Counted from the stretch's first letter, positions 16,398 through 25,252 are shown. The stretch: 32,156 bases of DNA from an uncultured beta proteobacterium (GCA_903886975.1 CAISOB010000072.1:1-32156); one strand, 5' to 3'. Notes: a model not told the origin generated them from the sequence alone. Numbers and translations: made by a program.

Positions 16398-16431
16398 GCG
16401 GTTTCCTCCTTGACCTCATCTCGAATCGCCC

Positions 16432-17019
16432 TCAGGCCGGCTGTACCCCGATATGGTAGAGGCCCCATGGGCATTGGGCAAAACGTTCATTAACCGGCTT
16501 GCTTGCTGATTCAGGGTAGCGGTCGGCGTCGTAGATTCCCCACAACGGCCCGAGGCCGCCGATCGCCAGCGGCCTGCCGTCGATGTGGGTAGCCACGATG
16601 AAACGCCGCGCCTCCATCTCGGCCATGGTCATGACCGGGGCATAGCCGTCGATGGCCCGCAGCGACAAACTCATCTGGCTGGCGGTCGAAGCGCCCGCCG
16701 ATTTGAGCACGTCGCTGAGCAGCGGGCCGCGCAAGTCATGCGGCTTGGCGTCGTATTCCAGGGTCGGCTTGATCGTCACCTGGCGAAGCGCGGCCAGCGC
16801 GGCGAGATCGAAGCTGAAAGCGCTATCGAACTGCAGATTGTGCCGCGACATCAACTGGTCGACGACCTTGTCGAGAGGCCCGCGATTATTGCGAACGATC
16901 ATGCCCGAGACCGTGAGCACCACGGGGCAGGACGCCCGCGGGCCGGCCCGTGCACGGGTTGCGGTGCAGAACATCGGCGCACCGAGCGCCGTGGCCAGAA
17001 GAAACTGTCGTTTATCCAT
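16432..17019 (-). CDS. Exported small molybdopterin-binding-domain protein (sulfite-oxidase fold)
   Basis: 195 residues with a signal peptide (MDKRQFLLATALGAPMFC...ARA). The mature part resembles the short SUOX-fold molybdopterin-domain proteins: LTVSGMI at the start, DLRGPLLSDVLKSAGA, RAIDGYAPVMTMAEME, FIVATHIDGRPL and GPLWGIYD. The conserved Mo-ligand cysteine and most pterin contacts of full-length sulfite oxidase or MsrP are absent at this length, so it may not bind Mo-pterin. Such proteins are often encoded near sensor kinases or redox genes. A GGGAG site precedes the ATG. It sits between acpH (136-base gap) and the dehalogenase. Confidence 0.78.
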   Translation of the reverse strand: MDKRQFLLATALGAPMFCTATRARAGPRASCPVVLTVSGMIVRNNRGPLDKVVDQLMSRHNLQFDSAFSFDLAALAALRQVTIKPTLEYDAKPHDLRGPLLSDVLKSAGASTASQMSLSLRAIDGYAPVMTMAEMEARRFIVATHIDGRPLAIGGLGPLWGIYDADRYPESASKPVNERFAQCPWGLYHIGVQPA

Positions 17020-17155
17020 GCAAGCTCCCGGTCGGTGAGCGCCGGCGAATGACCGGCCGAACCCGGCGGGAAGCGCTCACCCGCCGACAGAGGCGCGCCC
17101 GTTTGCTGCCATTCGGCACGGCCCGCCGCCGGCTTGGACAACTTCCTCGCTCACC

Positions 17156-17749
17156 TTACGCCCCGTGCCTCGCTCGCCAGTCGGCGGCGAAAGCCAGCGC
17201 GTCGGGCAGAAAGCGCGTGAAATCCGCGGCATAGCCTTCGGCATCGGCAAGAAATTCTTCGACGCCACCGGCCAGGGGATTGGGGCGCCGCAGGCGATAC
17301 ACCGCCATCTGGTCGATCGCGTGACCCACGGCCGCGACGCTTCGGTACGAACATAGCCAGTCGCGCGTGCGCATCCGCGTCGCCACGTCACGCGCTTGTT
17401 GCGGCAGCGGACCGGAATAATCCTTGAGCAAGCCATACAGTTGCGCCGTGTAATCCTCGAGCGTGCCGCCGCCATGGATCGCCCAGTCACGTGCGAGCAG
17501 GTGGTCGTAGAAGAGGTCGACGAGGACGCCGCCGACGCGGCGGCGGGCCGGACTGATTCGTGCGCGACTCGCGGCGAAGGCTGGATGCCGATCGGCATAG
17601 CCGTCGATCGCGCGGTGCAGCGCCACACCGGCCGCGAGATCCGGCGTCAGACCAGCCGGCAGGTAACCCTTGATGAAATCGCCGAGCACACCGCCGATCC
17701 GGTCGGCATCGGCGCTGCCGGCCAACAGGGCATGAGCGAGGAAGTTCAT
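17156..17749 (-). CDS. acpH: Acyl carrier protein phosphodiesterase
   Basis: 197 residues. It removes 4'-phosphopantetheine from holo-ACP, using an HD-type metal site. Family hallmarks: MNFLAHALLAG at the start, GDFIKG, LHRAIDGYADRHPAF, and VGGVLVDLFYDHLLARDW in the middle. Length matches E. coli AcpH (193). The cytoplasmic enzyme is non-essential in E. coli. The DUF2164 gene lies 25 bases upstream on the same strand. Confidence 0.9.
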   Translation of the reverse strand: MNFLAHALLAGSADADRIGGVLGDFIKGYLPAGLTPDLAAGVALHRAIDGYADRHPAFAASRARISPARRRVGGVLVDLFYDHLLARDWAIHGGGTLEDYTAQLYGLLKDYSGPLPQQARDVATRMRTRDWLCSYRSVAAVGHAIDQMAVYRLRRPNPLAGGVEEFLADAEGYAADFTRFLPDALAFAADWRARHGA

Positions 17750-17774
17750 GTGGGAATTCGACCGGCTGTGTCGC

Positions 17775-18044
17775 TCATGGTTTCTTTATACGCGCCGCTC
17801 TCTTCCAGTACTGGAACGGCTCTTCATAGACTTCGGCATCGACGTCGAGGACGCGCGCCTGCAGCCGCGCCTGCACGTCGGCAACCGCCTTGTTGTAGAT
17901 CAGCGGGCCGATTTCGTCGATAAAGAAATCGAGCAGCGAATCGGCTGTCATATTGCCGATCTCATCGTCCAGGTGCTTCGCGAAGTAGCGCTGCAGCGAC
18001 GCGATGGCCTGCTGGCGTGCGTCCTTGTTAATCTCGATGCTCAT
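17775..18044 (-). CDS. DUF2164 family protein
   Basis: 89 residues, acidic and mainly helical: AIASLQRYFAKHLDDEIGNM, then LLDFFIDEIGPLIYNKAVADVQARLQ. This is the standard DUF2164 pattern. No function is known. It starts 9 bases after the LysE stop and is followed 25 bases later by acpH, so it is in the middle of the minus-strand run. Confidence 0.88.
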   Translation of the reverse strand: MSIEINKDARQQAIASLQRYFAKHLDDEIGNMTADSLLDFFIDEIGPLIYNKAVADVQARLQARVLDVDAEVYEEPFQYWKRAARIKKP

Positions 18045-18053
18045 GTCGGTTAC

Positions 18054-18677
18054 TCAGGAATTGCGCAAGGACGAAGCCGCGAGGCCCAGGCCCAGGGTCA
18101 GCAGAACCGCGCCGATGCCGCGTTCGATGAGATGCCGGAACGACGCGACGAAGCGTTGCGCCGCCTGCGACGAGAAAGCGTAAGCGACCAGCGCAAACCA
18201 CGCGAGATGAGCAAGCGAAATGAAGATGCCGTAGCCGAATTGCGTGACCAGCGAGGTCTGCGGGCCGATCACCTGCGTGAAGAGCGCGACGACGAACAAG
18301 GTCGTTTTCGGATTCAGCGCATTGGTCAGGAAGCCGATGCGCAGCGCCGCCCCGTCGGACATTGGCGTAGCGACTTTCGCCTCTGGCGAGGCATCGGACT
18401 TCTTTGCCCGCAACATGGCAATCCCAAGGTAGACAAGATAGGCCGCGCCAATGAACTTGATGGCGCTGAACAGCAAGATCGAGCGGGAGATGAGCAGCCC
18501 GATGCCGGCCATTGAATAGGCGACATGCACCCAGACGCCCAAGGCGATGCCGAAGGCCGTCAGCACGCCGGCGCGGCGCGAGAGGATCATGCTGTTGCGG
18601 GTAACCATCGCAAAATCCGCGCCCGGACTGACGACCGCGAGTACGGTTATGGTGGCTACGGTTAGCGCTTCTATCAT
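18054..18677 (-). CDS. LysE/RhtB family exporter
   Basis: 207 residues with six hydrophobic spans. The N-terminal signature SPGADFAMVTRNSMILSRRAGVLTA and AALRIGFLTNALNPKTTLF in the middle are typical of the LysE/RhtB amino-acid exporter family (homoserine, threonine and related compounds). Substrate cannot be read from the sequence. It heads a minus-strand run and is divergent from another LysE-family gene 179 bases away. No Lrp/LysR-type regulator gene is next to it. Confidence 0.92.
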   Translation of the reverse strand: MIEALTVATITVLAVVSPGADFAMVTRNSMILSRRAGVLTAFGIALGVWVHVAYSMAGIGLLISRSILLFSAIKFIGAAYLVYLGIAMLRAKKSDASPEAKVATPMSDGAALRIGFLTNALNPKTTLFVVALFTQVIGPQTSLVTQFGYGIFISLAHLAWFALVAYAFSSQAAQRFVASFRHLIERGIGAVLLTLGLGLAASSLRNS

Positions 18678-18856
18678 CTGTTGTCCGGCGCAAAGTTGAC
18701 GGCGCCGACGCGAAAAGAACGAATGCTACACCGATTGCCGAGAATCCCGCCACCGCGGCGGCTCGCGTGTTAGGCTGGCGCACACCAACGAATAGCGGGC
18801 TCTCGGCTCGGCGACCGCCAACGGCCGCCGCCGATGATCGCCGGCAAGACAAAACC

Positions 18857-19468
18857 ATGAGTACCTCTGAACTGACCGCCCTGCTGCTGTTGTGCGCTGC
18901 TGCGAGCTTTACGCCCGGCCCCAACACCACGCTGTCCACGGCGCTGGCCGCCAACCTCGGTTTCCGGCGCGCGCTGCGCTTCGCGCTGTCGGTGCCGGTC
19001 GGCTGGGCTCTGTTGTTCAGCTTGTGCGCCGGCGGCATCGGCGCGATCGTCGTGGCCGTGCCGGCGCTGCGCATCGGCATTCAGGCGCTCGGGGTGATCT
19101 ACCTGCTGTGGCTAGCCTTCAATATCTTGACCGTAAGCACGCTGGCGCAGGCCGACGGCGCGCAACTCAATATCAGCTTCATGCAAGGCGTGCTGCTGCA
19201 GTTTCTCAACATCAAGGTCTGGATGCTGGCGCTCACCGTGGTCGGCGGCTGGCTAGCGGGCCGCAGCGATGCCACGGCGCGCTTTGCCGTCATCCTGCCG
19301 CTGCTCGCCATGTTCGGCCTGTGCAGCAACCTCACCTACGCGCTGGCCGGCACGCTGCTGCGCCAATGCCTGGCCGACACCGAACACGCCGGTCGCCGCC
19401 TGCGTCTGTTCAACCGCTGCATGGCCGCCATTCTGGTGACGACCGCCGCCTGGATGGCGACTTTCTGA
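18857..19468 (+). CDS. LysE family exporter (second copy, divergent)
   Basis: 203 residues from the ATG at 18857 and highly hydrophobic. It has the family motif FTPGPNTTLSTALAANLGFRRAL close to the N-terminus and VLLQFLNIKVWMLALTVVGGW in the middle, with about six spans. It is clearly different from the neighbouring LysE protein, so it is not a recent duplicate. The in-frame extension to 18767 is proline- and arginine-rich and not credible. The divergent layout suggests a shared control region in the 179 bases between. Confidence 0.9.
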   Translation: MSTSELTALLLLCAAASFTPGPNTTLSTALAANLGFRRALRFALSVPVGWALLFSLCAGGIGAIVVAVPALRIGIQALGVIYLLWLAFNILTVSTLAQADGAQLNISFMQGVLLQFLNIKVWMLALTVVGGWLAGRSDATARFAVILPLLAMFGLCSNLTYALAGTLLRQCLADTEHAGRRLRLFNRCMAAILVTTAAWMATF

Positions 19469-19588
19469 CGGCGTGGCGACCTTCGCCCATGAAAGATTCG
19501 CGGTAAGATAAGGCGATGAATCGCATGTATCGTTGGGGACAATTGTGCTTGCCACAAGCGGGATCGAACCTCGGACAAGGTGACGCCA

Positions 19589-20290
19589 ATGAATGACTCA
19601 AGCTACCGTGTGCTCATTACCGGCACCAATCGCGGCATCGGCCTCGAATTCGTCAGGCAGTACGCCGACGCCGGCTACCGTGTCGTCGCCTGTTGCCGCG
19701 ATCCGCTCAAAGCCGCGTCGCTCAATGCTTTGGCGGCCGCATCCGGCGGCAAAGTCGCGGTGCGTGCGCTCGAGGTCAGCGACTTCGGCCAGATCGAGCA
19801 GCTGGCGACACAGATGAAAGGCCAGGCCATCGACGTGCTGATCAATAGCGCCGGCTACTATCCGCGCAGCTCCTTTGGCTCCATCGACTACGCTGAATGG
19901 CAGCAGGCATTTCTGATCAACACCATGGCCCCGATGCGCATGGTCGAGTGTTTTGTCGAACAGGTCGCCGCCAGTCGCTTGCGCAAGGTCGTGACGCTCT
20001 CCAGCACCATGGGCAGCATCGCCGCCAATGACAGTGGCGGCAGCTATCTCTATCGCACCAGCAAAGCCGCCACCAACATGCTGATGAAGAACCTCGCGAT
20101 CACGCTAAAACCGCGTGACATCGCCGCGCTGACGCTTCATCCCGGCTGGGTCAAGACCGATATGGGCGGCGCCAACGCGCAGATCACGCCCGAGATGAGC
20201 GTCGCTGGAATGCGGGCGGTGATCGACGCGCTCAGCGTCGAGAACACGGGCCGATTCCTCAGCTACGACGGCCGGGAAAATCCCTGGTAA
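19589..20290 (+). CDS. Short-chain dehydrogenase/reductase
   Basis: About 233 residues. The cofactor motif TGTNRGIGLEFV, the structural NSAG, the catalytic Ser in VTLSSTMGS, and YLYRTSK (Tyr-x-x-x-Lys) make a complete classical SDR. It resembles the C-factor/CsgA-like group that reduces carbonyls with NADPH, but substrate is unknown. The ATG at 19589 follows AAGGTGA. The GTG at 19580 is less likely. Its gene stands alone. Confidence 0.92.
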   Translation: MNDSSYRVLITGTNRGIGLEFVRQYADAGYRVVACCRDPLKAASLNALAAASGGKVAVRALEVSDFGQIEQLATQMKGQAIDVLINSAGYYPRSSFGSIDYAEWQQAFLINTMAPMRMVECFVEQVAASRLRKVVTLSSTMGSIAANDSGGSYLYRTSKAATNMLMKNLAITLKPRDIAALTLHPGWVKTDMGGANAQITPEMSVAGMRAVIDALSVENTGRFLSYDGRENPW

Positions 20291-20643
20291 TTCCGCAGCG
20301 CAACTGCAATCGTCGATCCGTCTCCACGCGCGACGCCCGCGCCCCGATCGAGCGCGGTCGCTGCCGGCGTTCCCTATCGCCCCTTTGCTTAAGTACCGGG
20401 CTGTAAACGCCACCTGAAGCCGTGAACAACGACTCCTGCCGCAACCCTTGCCGCATCGATAGGCTTTAACCCTAAATACCGGGATTCCGGTATATCGAAA
20501 TGGGGTGCCATCTCCTAGACTTTCGTCAGGGGGTCAATGCCGTTTTCATAATAAATGCCGTCAATCGACGCCCGCGATAAACCAATACGATTTTTCGCTG
20601 CTTTTCGCCGAGAAAAAGAACCGCTTGTTACGGACGATGACGA
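20291..20643. other. 353-base gene-free region before the chemoreceptor
   Basis: No coding region is supported. It contains the palindrome at 20476-20493 and a weak sigma-28-like pair, TAAA at 20552-20555 and CGCGATAA at 20573-20580, with a spacer slightly longer than usual. Flagellar-sigma control of the downstream chemoreceptor is therefore only a possibility. Confidence 0.4.
20476..20493. promoter_or_regulatory. Perfect palindrome, candidate operator upstream of the chemoreceptor/redox operon
   Basis: ATACCGG-GATT-CCGGTAT has 7-bp perfect arms. It lies 151 bases before the chemoreceptor start and 186 bases after the SDR stop, with no T-tract, so an operator is more likely than a terminator. 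Confidence 0.4.
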
Positions 20644-22281
20644 ATGAAAATTCAGCTCAATTCGCTGCTCTCACGTTATTCGCTGCGCGCCAAGATTCTT
20701 GGACTAACCACGCTTTTCAATACTGCCATGGTCGCCGTCTTTGTGATCAGCGGCGTTGTCATGATGCGCACGGTCGATCGATTCACGGTCGCCGTAACGC
20801 ATGCCGGCGCAGCCGTGCATGCCGCTGCCGAGACGCGCACGCGCGTGATCTCGATGGAGCGGTTTCAGGCCCAGGTTATCGCCGCCACCGACCCGGCTGA
20901 GGCGAAACGTCTGGCACGGGAATCTATCCGTGAGGCTTCGGTGCTCGAGGAAACCGCACAGGGGATGCAGCTGAAGCTTGGCAGCGACAACGTCAAGGCG
21001 GCCAAGATGGTAACGCTGATCAACGAAATCAAACCGGCGCGCATGCAGATTATCGCTGCGGCGCGCGCCGGAGACCTCGGGCGGGCCAATGAGCTGGCCA
21101 CGACCGTCGCCGAAAGATCCGCGGCGATCGAAACGCTGGCCAACGAACTCGTGCAGGATGCGGAAAGCGAGCTGGCTTCGCGCACGGCGCAACAGCACGC
21201 CGAAAGCCAGCGTTCGGTCATTTCAATGGGGCTGTTGCTGGCCGTTACCGTAGCGGTCTGCATCGCGATTTCATTGTTCGCGTCGCGCATGCTGTCCGCT
21301 CCCTTGAACCGCATCGAACTGGCGATTCGTAACCTCGCCGCCGGCAAGCTCCAGCACGACCTCGACACGACCGGCGATGACGAAATATCCCGGACGGCAC
21401 GCGCGCTCGACCAGTCTTTCGGCACGCTCAAGCAGGTGGTGGCCAAGCTCAAGACGGGCGCCAGCGGCCTGGGTACTGAATCGGCCAATCTGACGGGAAT
21501 GGCCAACGATTTTTCGGGACTCGTCGCCGAAATCAACACCAGCATGGGCACCATGAACGGCGCCGCCGACCACGTCTCCCTCTGCTCCGCGTCGATGACC
21601 AGCCAGATCGGCAACTTGTCCGGTGAAGCGGACAAGCTGTCGGCGGCGTCGGTCGCGTCGGCCGACGAACTCGAAGCCACCGTGCAGCAGTTTCGCCGCT
21701 TCGAGGCCAATCTTGCGACGACGGTATCGAGCACGCGCGCCTTTGCCGAAAAGTCGCGCGACATCACCCGCATCACCGCCAGCATCAGCGACATCGCCGC
21801 GCAGACCAATCTCCTCGCGCTCAATGCGGCGATCGAAGCGGCGCGTGCCGGCGAGCAGGGACGCGGCTTTGCGGTCGTCGCCGACGAGGTCCGCCGGCTT
21901 GCGGAAAATGCCTCGTCAGCGGCCAGGGACATCGCCGCGCTGGCCGGAGATATTTCCGAGTCCGTCGACGACACGCTGGGATTCCTCGATCAATCGAGTG
22001 CCGAAGCCGCGAAGAACGGCGAGCAAGTGGCCACGCTTGCCTGCCAGTCGCGCGCGTCGCACGCCAATGCCGTGGCGATCCGCGGCGCCCTGCATGAAAC
22101 CGACCGGCTGGCGCGTCAGCAAGCCGAAGCGGTCAACGAGATTGCCGGCCTGATCGGCAACATGGAACAGAAGACCAAAGCCATCGGCACCTGCGCCCAG
22201 ACGCTGACGACGGTCGCCGGCACCTTGAACGGCGTATCGATGCAACTGCGCGGGTCTGCCGATCATTTCGACCTTTCTTAA
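20644..22281 (+). CDS. Methyl-accepting chemotaxis protein
   Basis: 545 residues. A first membrane span (about 18-40), a helical periplasmic sensor region of about 150 residues (a 4-helix-bundle type by appearance), and a second span (about 195-215, [18 protein letters not shown]) are followed by a HAMP region ([10 protein letters not shown]). The cytoplasmic tip is conserved, [21 protein letters not shown] followed by [16 protein letters not shown] (about 380-420). No C-terminal methylase-binding pentapeptide is present. It is separated by only 25 bases from the cupredoxin gene, so the receptor may be made together with the redox proteins. Confidence 0.92.
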   Translation: MKIQLNSLLSRYSLRAKILGLTTLFNTAMVAVFVISGVVMMRTVDRFTVAVTHAGAAVHAAAETRTRVISMERFQAQVIAATDPAEAKRLARESIREASVLEETAQGMQLKLGSDNVKAAKMVTLINEIKPARMQIIAAARAGDLGRANELATTVAERSAAIETLANELVQDAESELASRTAQQHAESQRSVISMGLLLAVTVAVCIAISLFASRMLSAPLNRIELAIRNLAAGKLQHDLDTTGDDEISRTARALDQSFGTLKQVVAKLKTGASGLGTESANLTGMANDFSGLVAEINTSMGTMNGAADHVSLCSASMTSQIGNLSGEADKLSAASVASADELEATVQQFRRFEANLATTVSSTRAFAEKSRDITRITASISDIAAQTNLLALNAAIEAARAGEQGRGFAVVADEVRRLAENASSAARDIAALAGDISESVDDTLGFLDQSSAEAAKNGEQVATLACQSRASHANAVAIRGALHETDRLARQQAEAVNEIAGLIGNMEQKTKAIGTCAQTLTTVAGTLNGVSMQLRGSADHFDLS

Positions 22282-22306
22282 CCTGCATCGCTGCAAAGGA
22301 GTAATC

Positions 22307-22621
22307 ATGAAACACGGCCTCCTCCTCGTTTCCCTGCTTGTCGCCGCGACGGGCGTCTCGGCCAAGGACTTCCTGATCGATCAGAAGGACAAGCAGTTCT
22401 CGCAGAAGTCCTTGAAGATCAAAGCCGGTGACGCAGTCGAATTTCGCAACTCGGATGCTTTCTTTCACAACGTCTTTTCGCTCTCGGACGTGAAGTCTTT
22501 CGATCTTGGCTCCTACCCGCAGGGCGACAAGAAGCGCGTCGTCTTCGACAAGCCGGGCAAGGTCGAAGTGGAATGCTCGATCCATCCCCAGATGCAGATG
22601 GTGATCGAGGTCGAACCATGA
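22307..22621 (+). CDS. Periplasmic cupredoxin (plastocyanin/azurin-like)
   Basis: 104 residues with a signal peptide ending VSA. The copper ligands are all visible: His in AFFHNVFS, then Cys, His and Met in VECSIHPQMQM, the order of a type I blue-copper site. It should carry single electrons in the periplasm. AAAGGAG precedes the ATG. Its stop overlaps the next start (ATGA), so the cytochrome is translationally coupled. Methylamine- and peroxide-linked cupredoxins of similar size are known near MauG-like enzymes. Confidence 0.9.
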   Translation: MKHGLLLVSLLVAATGVSAKDFLIDQKDKQFSQKSLKIKAGDAVEFRNSDAFFHNVFSLSDVKSFDLGSYPQGDKKRVVFDKPGKVEVECSIHPQMQMVIEVEP

Positions 22622-23067
22622 GGCGTCTGGCATTCGCGCTGCTGCTGGTCCTCGCTGCCGCGGCCAACGCCCAGGACAAGCGCGTCGATCAGAAAGCGGC
22701 CATCAAGGCCTGTTCCGGCAAGGTCAACGACGAATGCGTGGTGCGCTATTTCAAGGACACGGTCGAAGCGTCCATCATTCGCGGGCGAGCGGTGTTCCAG
22801 AATTATTGCATGCTCTGTCACGGCCCCGAAGGCAAGGGCGACGGCCGGGCGGCCAGGTTGCACAACCCGCCGCCGTACAACCTGACGCGGTCGGTCGCCT
22901 CGCGTGACTACATCTCGCAGGTCATCCGCAAGGGCGGCGCGGCGATGGGACGCGGCAAGGGCATGCCACCATGGTCCGACCAACTCACCGACGAGCAAAT
23001 CGGCGACGTCCTGAACTATGCGTTCTCGATTCGCCAGCCACTTAAACCCGTTTCGGGAACTTCTTGA
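22618..23067 (+). CDS. Periplasmic monohaem cytochrome c
   Basis: 149 residues with a signal peptide (ALLLVLAAAANAQ). Haem c attaches at C64-x-x-C67-H68 (CMLCH), and the distal ligand is probably M116 in KGMPPWSD. GPEGKGDGRAARL after the haem site is typical of class I cytochromes c. Two extra cysteines (C32 and C40) before the haem motif could form a disulfide. Its ATG overlaps the cupredoxin TGA. It is likely an electron donor or acceptor for the dihaem enzyme, whose gene begins 61 bases later. Confidence 0.9.
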   Translation: MRRLAFALLLVLAAAANAQDKRVDQKAAIKACSGKVNDECVVRYFKDTVEASIIRGRAVFQNYCMLCHGPEGKGDGRAARLHNPPPYNLTRSVASRDYISQVIRKGGAAMGRGKGMPPWSDQLTDEQIGDVLNYAFSIRQPLKPVSGTS

Positions 23068-23128
23068 CGAAATTGCACTGACAGCCCCCTGGGCTGACCG
23101 GGTGCACCACACAACACGAGGAATCCTC

Positions 23129-24226
23129 ATGAAGAAAAACTTTATTGCCTTGATTGCGCTGATGGTGGTTTGCGGTGCCGACATTGCGGTCGCGGCCAAC
23201 ACTGAGTTCAATGTCATAGACATCAACGGGCAGCAAATCACGCTGGAGGCCGGCCACCCCAGTTTGCAACACTGGCTGCTGCCGGCCGAGATCCCGCAAC
23301 CCGAGAACAACAAGATGAGTGCGGAGCGCGTGGCGCTCGGCGAGAAGATATTCTTCGATCCACGTCTTTCCGTGTCCGGTCAGACCAGTTGCGCTTCCTG
23401 CCACGCACCGGAACGGGGTTGGGCCGACGGGTTTCCGGGGTCGATGCGGCTGATGGGCGAGCGCATGGCCCGCAATTCGCCCTCGCTGGTCAACGTCGCC
23501 TTTAATTCACTGTATGCCTGGGACGGAAAGAATCCCTCGCTGGAGGATCAAGCGTTGGGTTCGCAGTCCATGACCGGCAGCCTGCAGGCCGGATCCAAGG
23601 AGCAGGGCATCACCGACGCGAACCTCGGCGTCGAGCGCATCCGCAAGCTTGCCGGCTACCAGGACGCCTTTGCCAAGGCCTATTCCGGCGAAACCGTAAG
23701 CAAGGAGACCATTGCCAAGGCGATTGCCAGCTTCGAGCGCTCGCTGGTCTCGCGAGACACGCCGTTCGACCGCTGGCTGCGCGGCGACGCGGCTGCGATG
23801 ACGCCGCCTCAGGTCAATGGTTTTCGCGTCTTCCTGGATCCGACCAAGGGCAATTGCGCGACCTGCCACAGCGCACCGAACTTCAGCGACAACGGCTTCC
23901 ATAACATCGGCCTCAAACAATGGGGCGAACCGAACGCCGACGTCGGCCGTTTCAAGCTGAAGGCGGTCGCGGCAATGAAGGGAGCCTTCCGCACACCGCC
24001 ATTGCGCGAGGTAGGGCATTCCGCGCCTTACTTCCACGACGGTTCCGCGGCGCGGCTGCAGGACGTCGTCGATCACTATGTTCGCGGCGGCGACGTGCGC
24101 TCCAACCTGTCGCCCAACCTCAAGCCGCTCAGCCTGACCGACCAGGAGCGTGCTGATCTGGTGTCGTTCATGCAGGCCCTGAGTACGCCCTACGTGCCTT
24201 ACGACTTCCCGCGGCTACCACGCTGA
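23129..24226 (+). CDS. Dihaem cytochrome c peroxidase / MauG family enzyme
   Basis: 365 residues with an N-terminal signal peptide. Two haem c sites are visible, CASCH (C88-H92) and CATCH (C243-H247), in the spacing of the CcpA/MauG superfamily. The segment LGEKIFFDPRLSVSGQTSC before the first haem and FRTPPLREVGHSAPYFHDGSA in the C-terminal half match the group. Such enzymes reduce H2O2 with electrons from small cytochromes or cupredoxins, or oxidise protein residues. A GAGGAA site precedes the ATG. It sits between the cytochrome and the MsrQ-like membrane gene, and both electron carriers are encoded just upstream. Confidence 0.92.
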   Translation: MKKNFIALIALMVVCGADIAVAANTEFNVIDINGQQITLEAGHPSLQHWLLPAEIPQPENNKMSAERVALGEKIFFDPRLSVSGQTSCASCHAPERGWADGFPGSMRLMGERMARNSPSLVNVAFNSLYAWDGKNPSLEDQALGSQSMTGSLQAGSKEQGITDANLGVERIRKLAGYQDAFAKAYSGETVSKETIAKAIASFERSLVSRDTPFDRWLRGDAAAMTPPQVNGFRVFLDPTKGNCATCHSAPNFSDNGFHNIGLKQWGEPNADVGRFKLKAVAAMKGAFRTPPLREVGHSAPYFHDGSAARLQDVVDHYVRGGDVRSNLSPNLKPLSLTDQERADLVSFMQALSTPYVPYDFPRLPR

Positions 24227-24309
24227 CAGGGCGCGCCGCGAGCCGCGCCGTCTATCTGCTTGACGCAAGCTGCAGCAACGAACTCGGCGCGACGCCGCTC
24301 GCAACGCTG

Positions 24310-24882
24310 ATGCGCACGACCGGACGTTCGGCATTGGTGCTGCTGGCGGTGACTTTGACGGTAACGCCGTTGCGGCGCTTGCTGAGCGTCCTTTCGCGGC
24401 GCACAGCCCGGCGCTACGGCAAGCGCATTTCCGACTGGAACTGGCTGGTGCGCCTGCGACGCCCGCTCGGTCTGTGGTGCTTCGCCTATACCCTCGCCCA
24501 TCTCTGGCTGTTTCTCGAATTCGATATTGCCTGGGACTGGTCGAGTGCGTGGATCGAAATCGGCGAAAAGCCTTATCTCACGGCCGGTTCGCTCGCCTTG
24601 CTGCTGCTGATCCCGATCGCGGCGACCTCGACGCAGGCGATGATGCGGCGTCTCGGAAAGAATTGGGTACGCCTGCATCGGCTCTCTTATCTGGTCGCGA
24701 TCCTCGGCCTGCTGCATTTCTGGTGGCTGGTGAAACCCGGCCTCTGGCGCCCGCTGCCGGACTCCCTGGTCCTCGGCGGTCTGCTCGCCTATCGCGTGCT
24801 GCTGCACACCGGATGGATGGAACAATGGAAGGGATGGGACGGCAGCGAGGTGCCCGAAGCGCCTGGCGAGCGTCGCCGATAG
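24310..24882 (+). CDS. MsrQ-like b-haem membrane protein (ferric reductase-like transmembrane domain)
   Basis: At least 190 residues. Hydrophobic spans and the haem-binding histidines are visible: AHLWLFLEFD, then VRLHRLSYLVAILGLLHFWW. VTLTVTPLRRLL and RPLGLWCFAYTLAHLW are MsrQ family motifs. Family-like sequence (SNELGATPLATL) extends upstream of the first ATG, back to a CTG at 24223 that overlaps the peroxidase stop as CTGA, and no ATG, GTG or TTG lies in that frame between. The real start may therefore be that CTG, or the first membrane helix is missing. MsrQ passes quinol electrons to periplasmic MsrP, but no MsrP is encoded nearby, so the peroxidase may be its partner. Confidence 0.82.
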   Translation: MRTTGRSALVLLAVTLTVTPLRRLLSVLSRRTARRYGKRISDWNWLVRLRRPLGLWCFAYTLAHLWLFLEFDIAWDWSSAWIEIGEKPYLTAGSLALLLLIPIAATSTQAMMRRLGKNWVRLHRLSYLVAILGLLHFWWLVKPGLWRPLPDSLVLGGLLAYRVLLHTGWMEQWKGWDGSEVPEAPGERRR

Positions 24883-25045
24883 TTCGCCACGCAGTCTTGA
24901 ACGAAGTCACGCGCGCCGCATCGGCGAATTTCCGGCGCCTCGATCCGACACTTCGCGTTTCTTCCCAATTGAACTGATTCCTTCGTCTTCGGTTCTCAGT
25001 CCGAGGATGGAGCGCAACAGCGCGCGAGGTCATTCGGGGGAAAGC

Positions 25046-25228
25046 ATGTTGCAGGGAATAATCGGCAAGCCCTGGATTTTGATTGCCTTTGTCGCAATCA
25101 TCGTCCTCTTGCGGTTCGCCGCGCTGGCGCGGATCAGGCGCGACCGTATGCGCAGGCATCGCGCCAAGGTCAATCGCAGAAACATGCTGAGAGAGGACCG
25201 AGACCGCCGCTGGAAGACCAGGGATTGA
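25046..25228 (+). CDS. Small single-span membrane protein with basic tail
   Basis: 60 residues: a membrane helix (WILIAFVAIIVLLRFAAL, about 9-27) followed by a very Arg-rich cytoplasmic tail. The ATG at 25046 follows GGGGGAAAGC. No family is recognised, and the function is unknown. It converges with pheC, with 24 bases between the stops. Clean reading frame and ribosome site support it, but a chance ORF cannot be excluded. Confidence 0.5.
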   Translation: MLQGIIGKPWILIAFVAIIVLLRFAALARIRRDRMRRHRAKVNRRNMLREDRDRRWKTRD

Positions 25229-25252
25229 TCAACTGGGCGCCGGCATCTGCGC

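Noticed and set aside
18028..19080. Minus-strand ORF of 350 residues spanning both LysE genes
   Set aside because: Its frame lies over two well-supported exporters and is Arg/His-rich low-complexity.
20865..21974. Long minus-strand ORF (369 residues) opposite the first chemoreceptor
   Set aside because: It is a Ser/Ala-rich shadow caused by codon bias in the receptor gene, without motifs.
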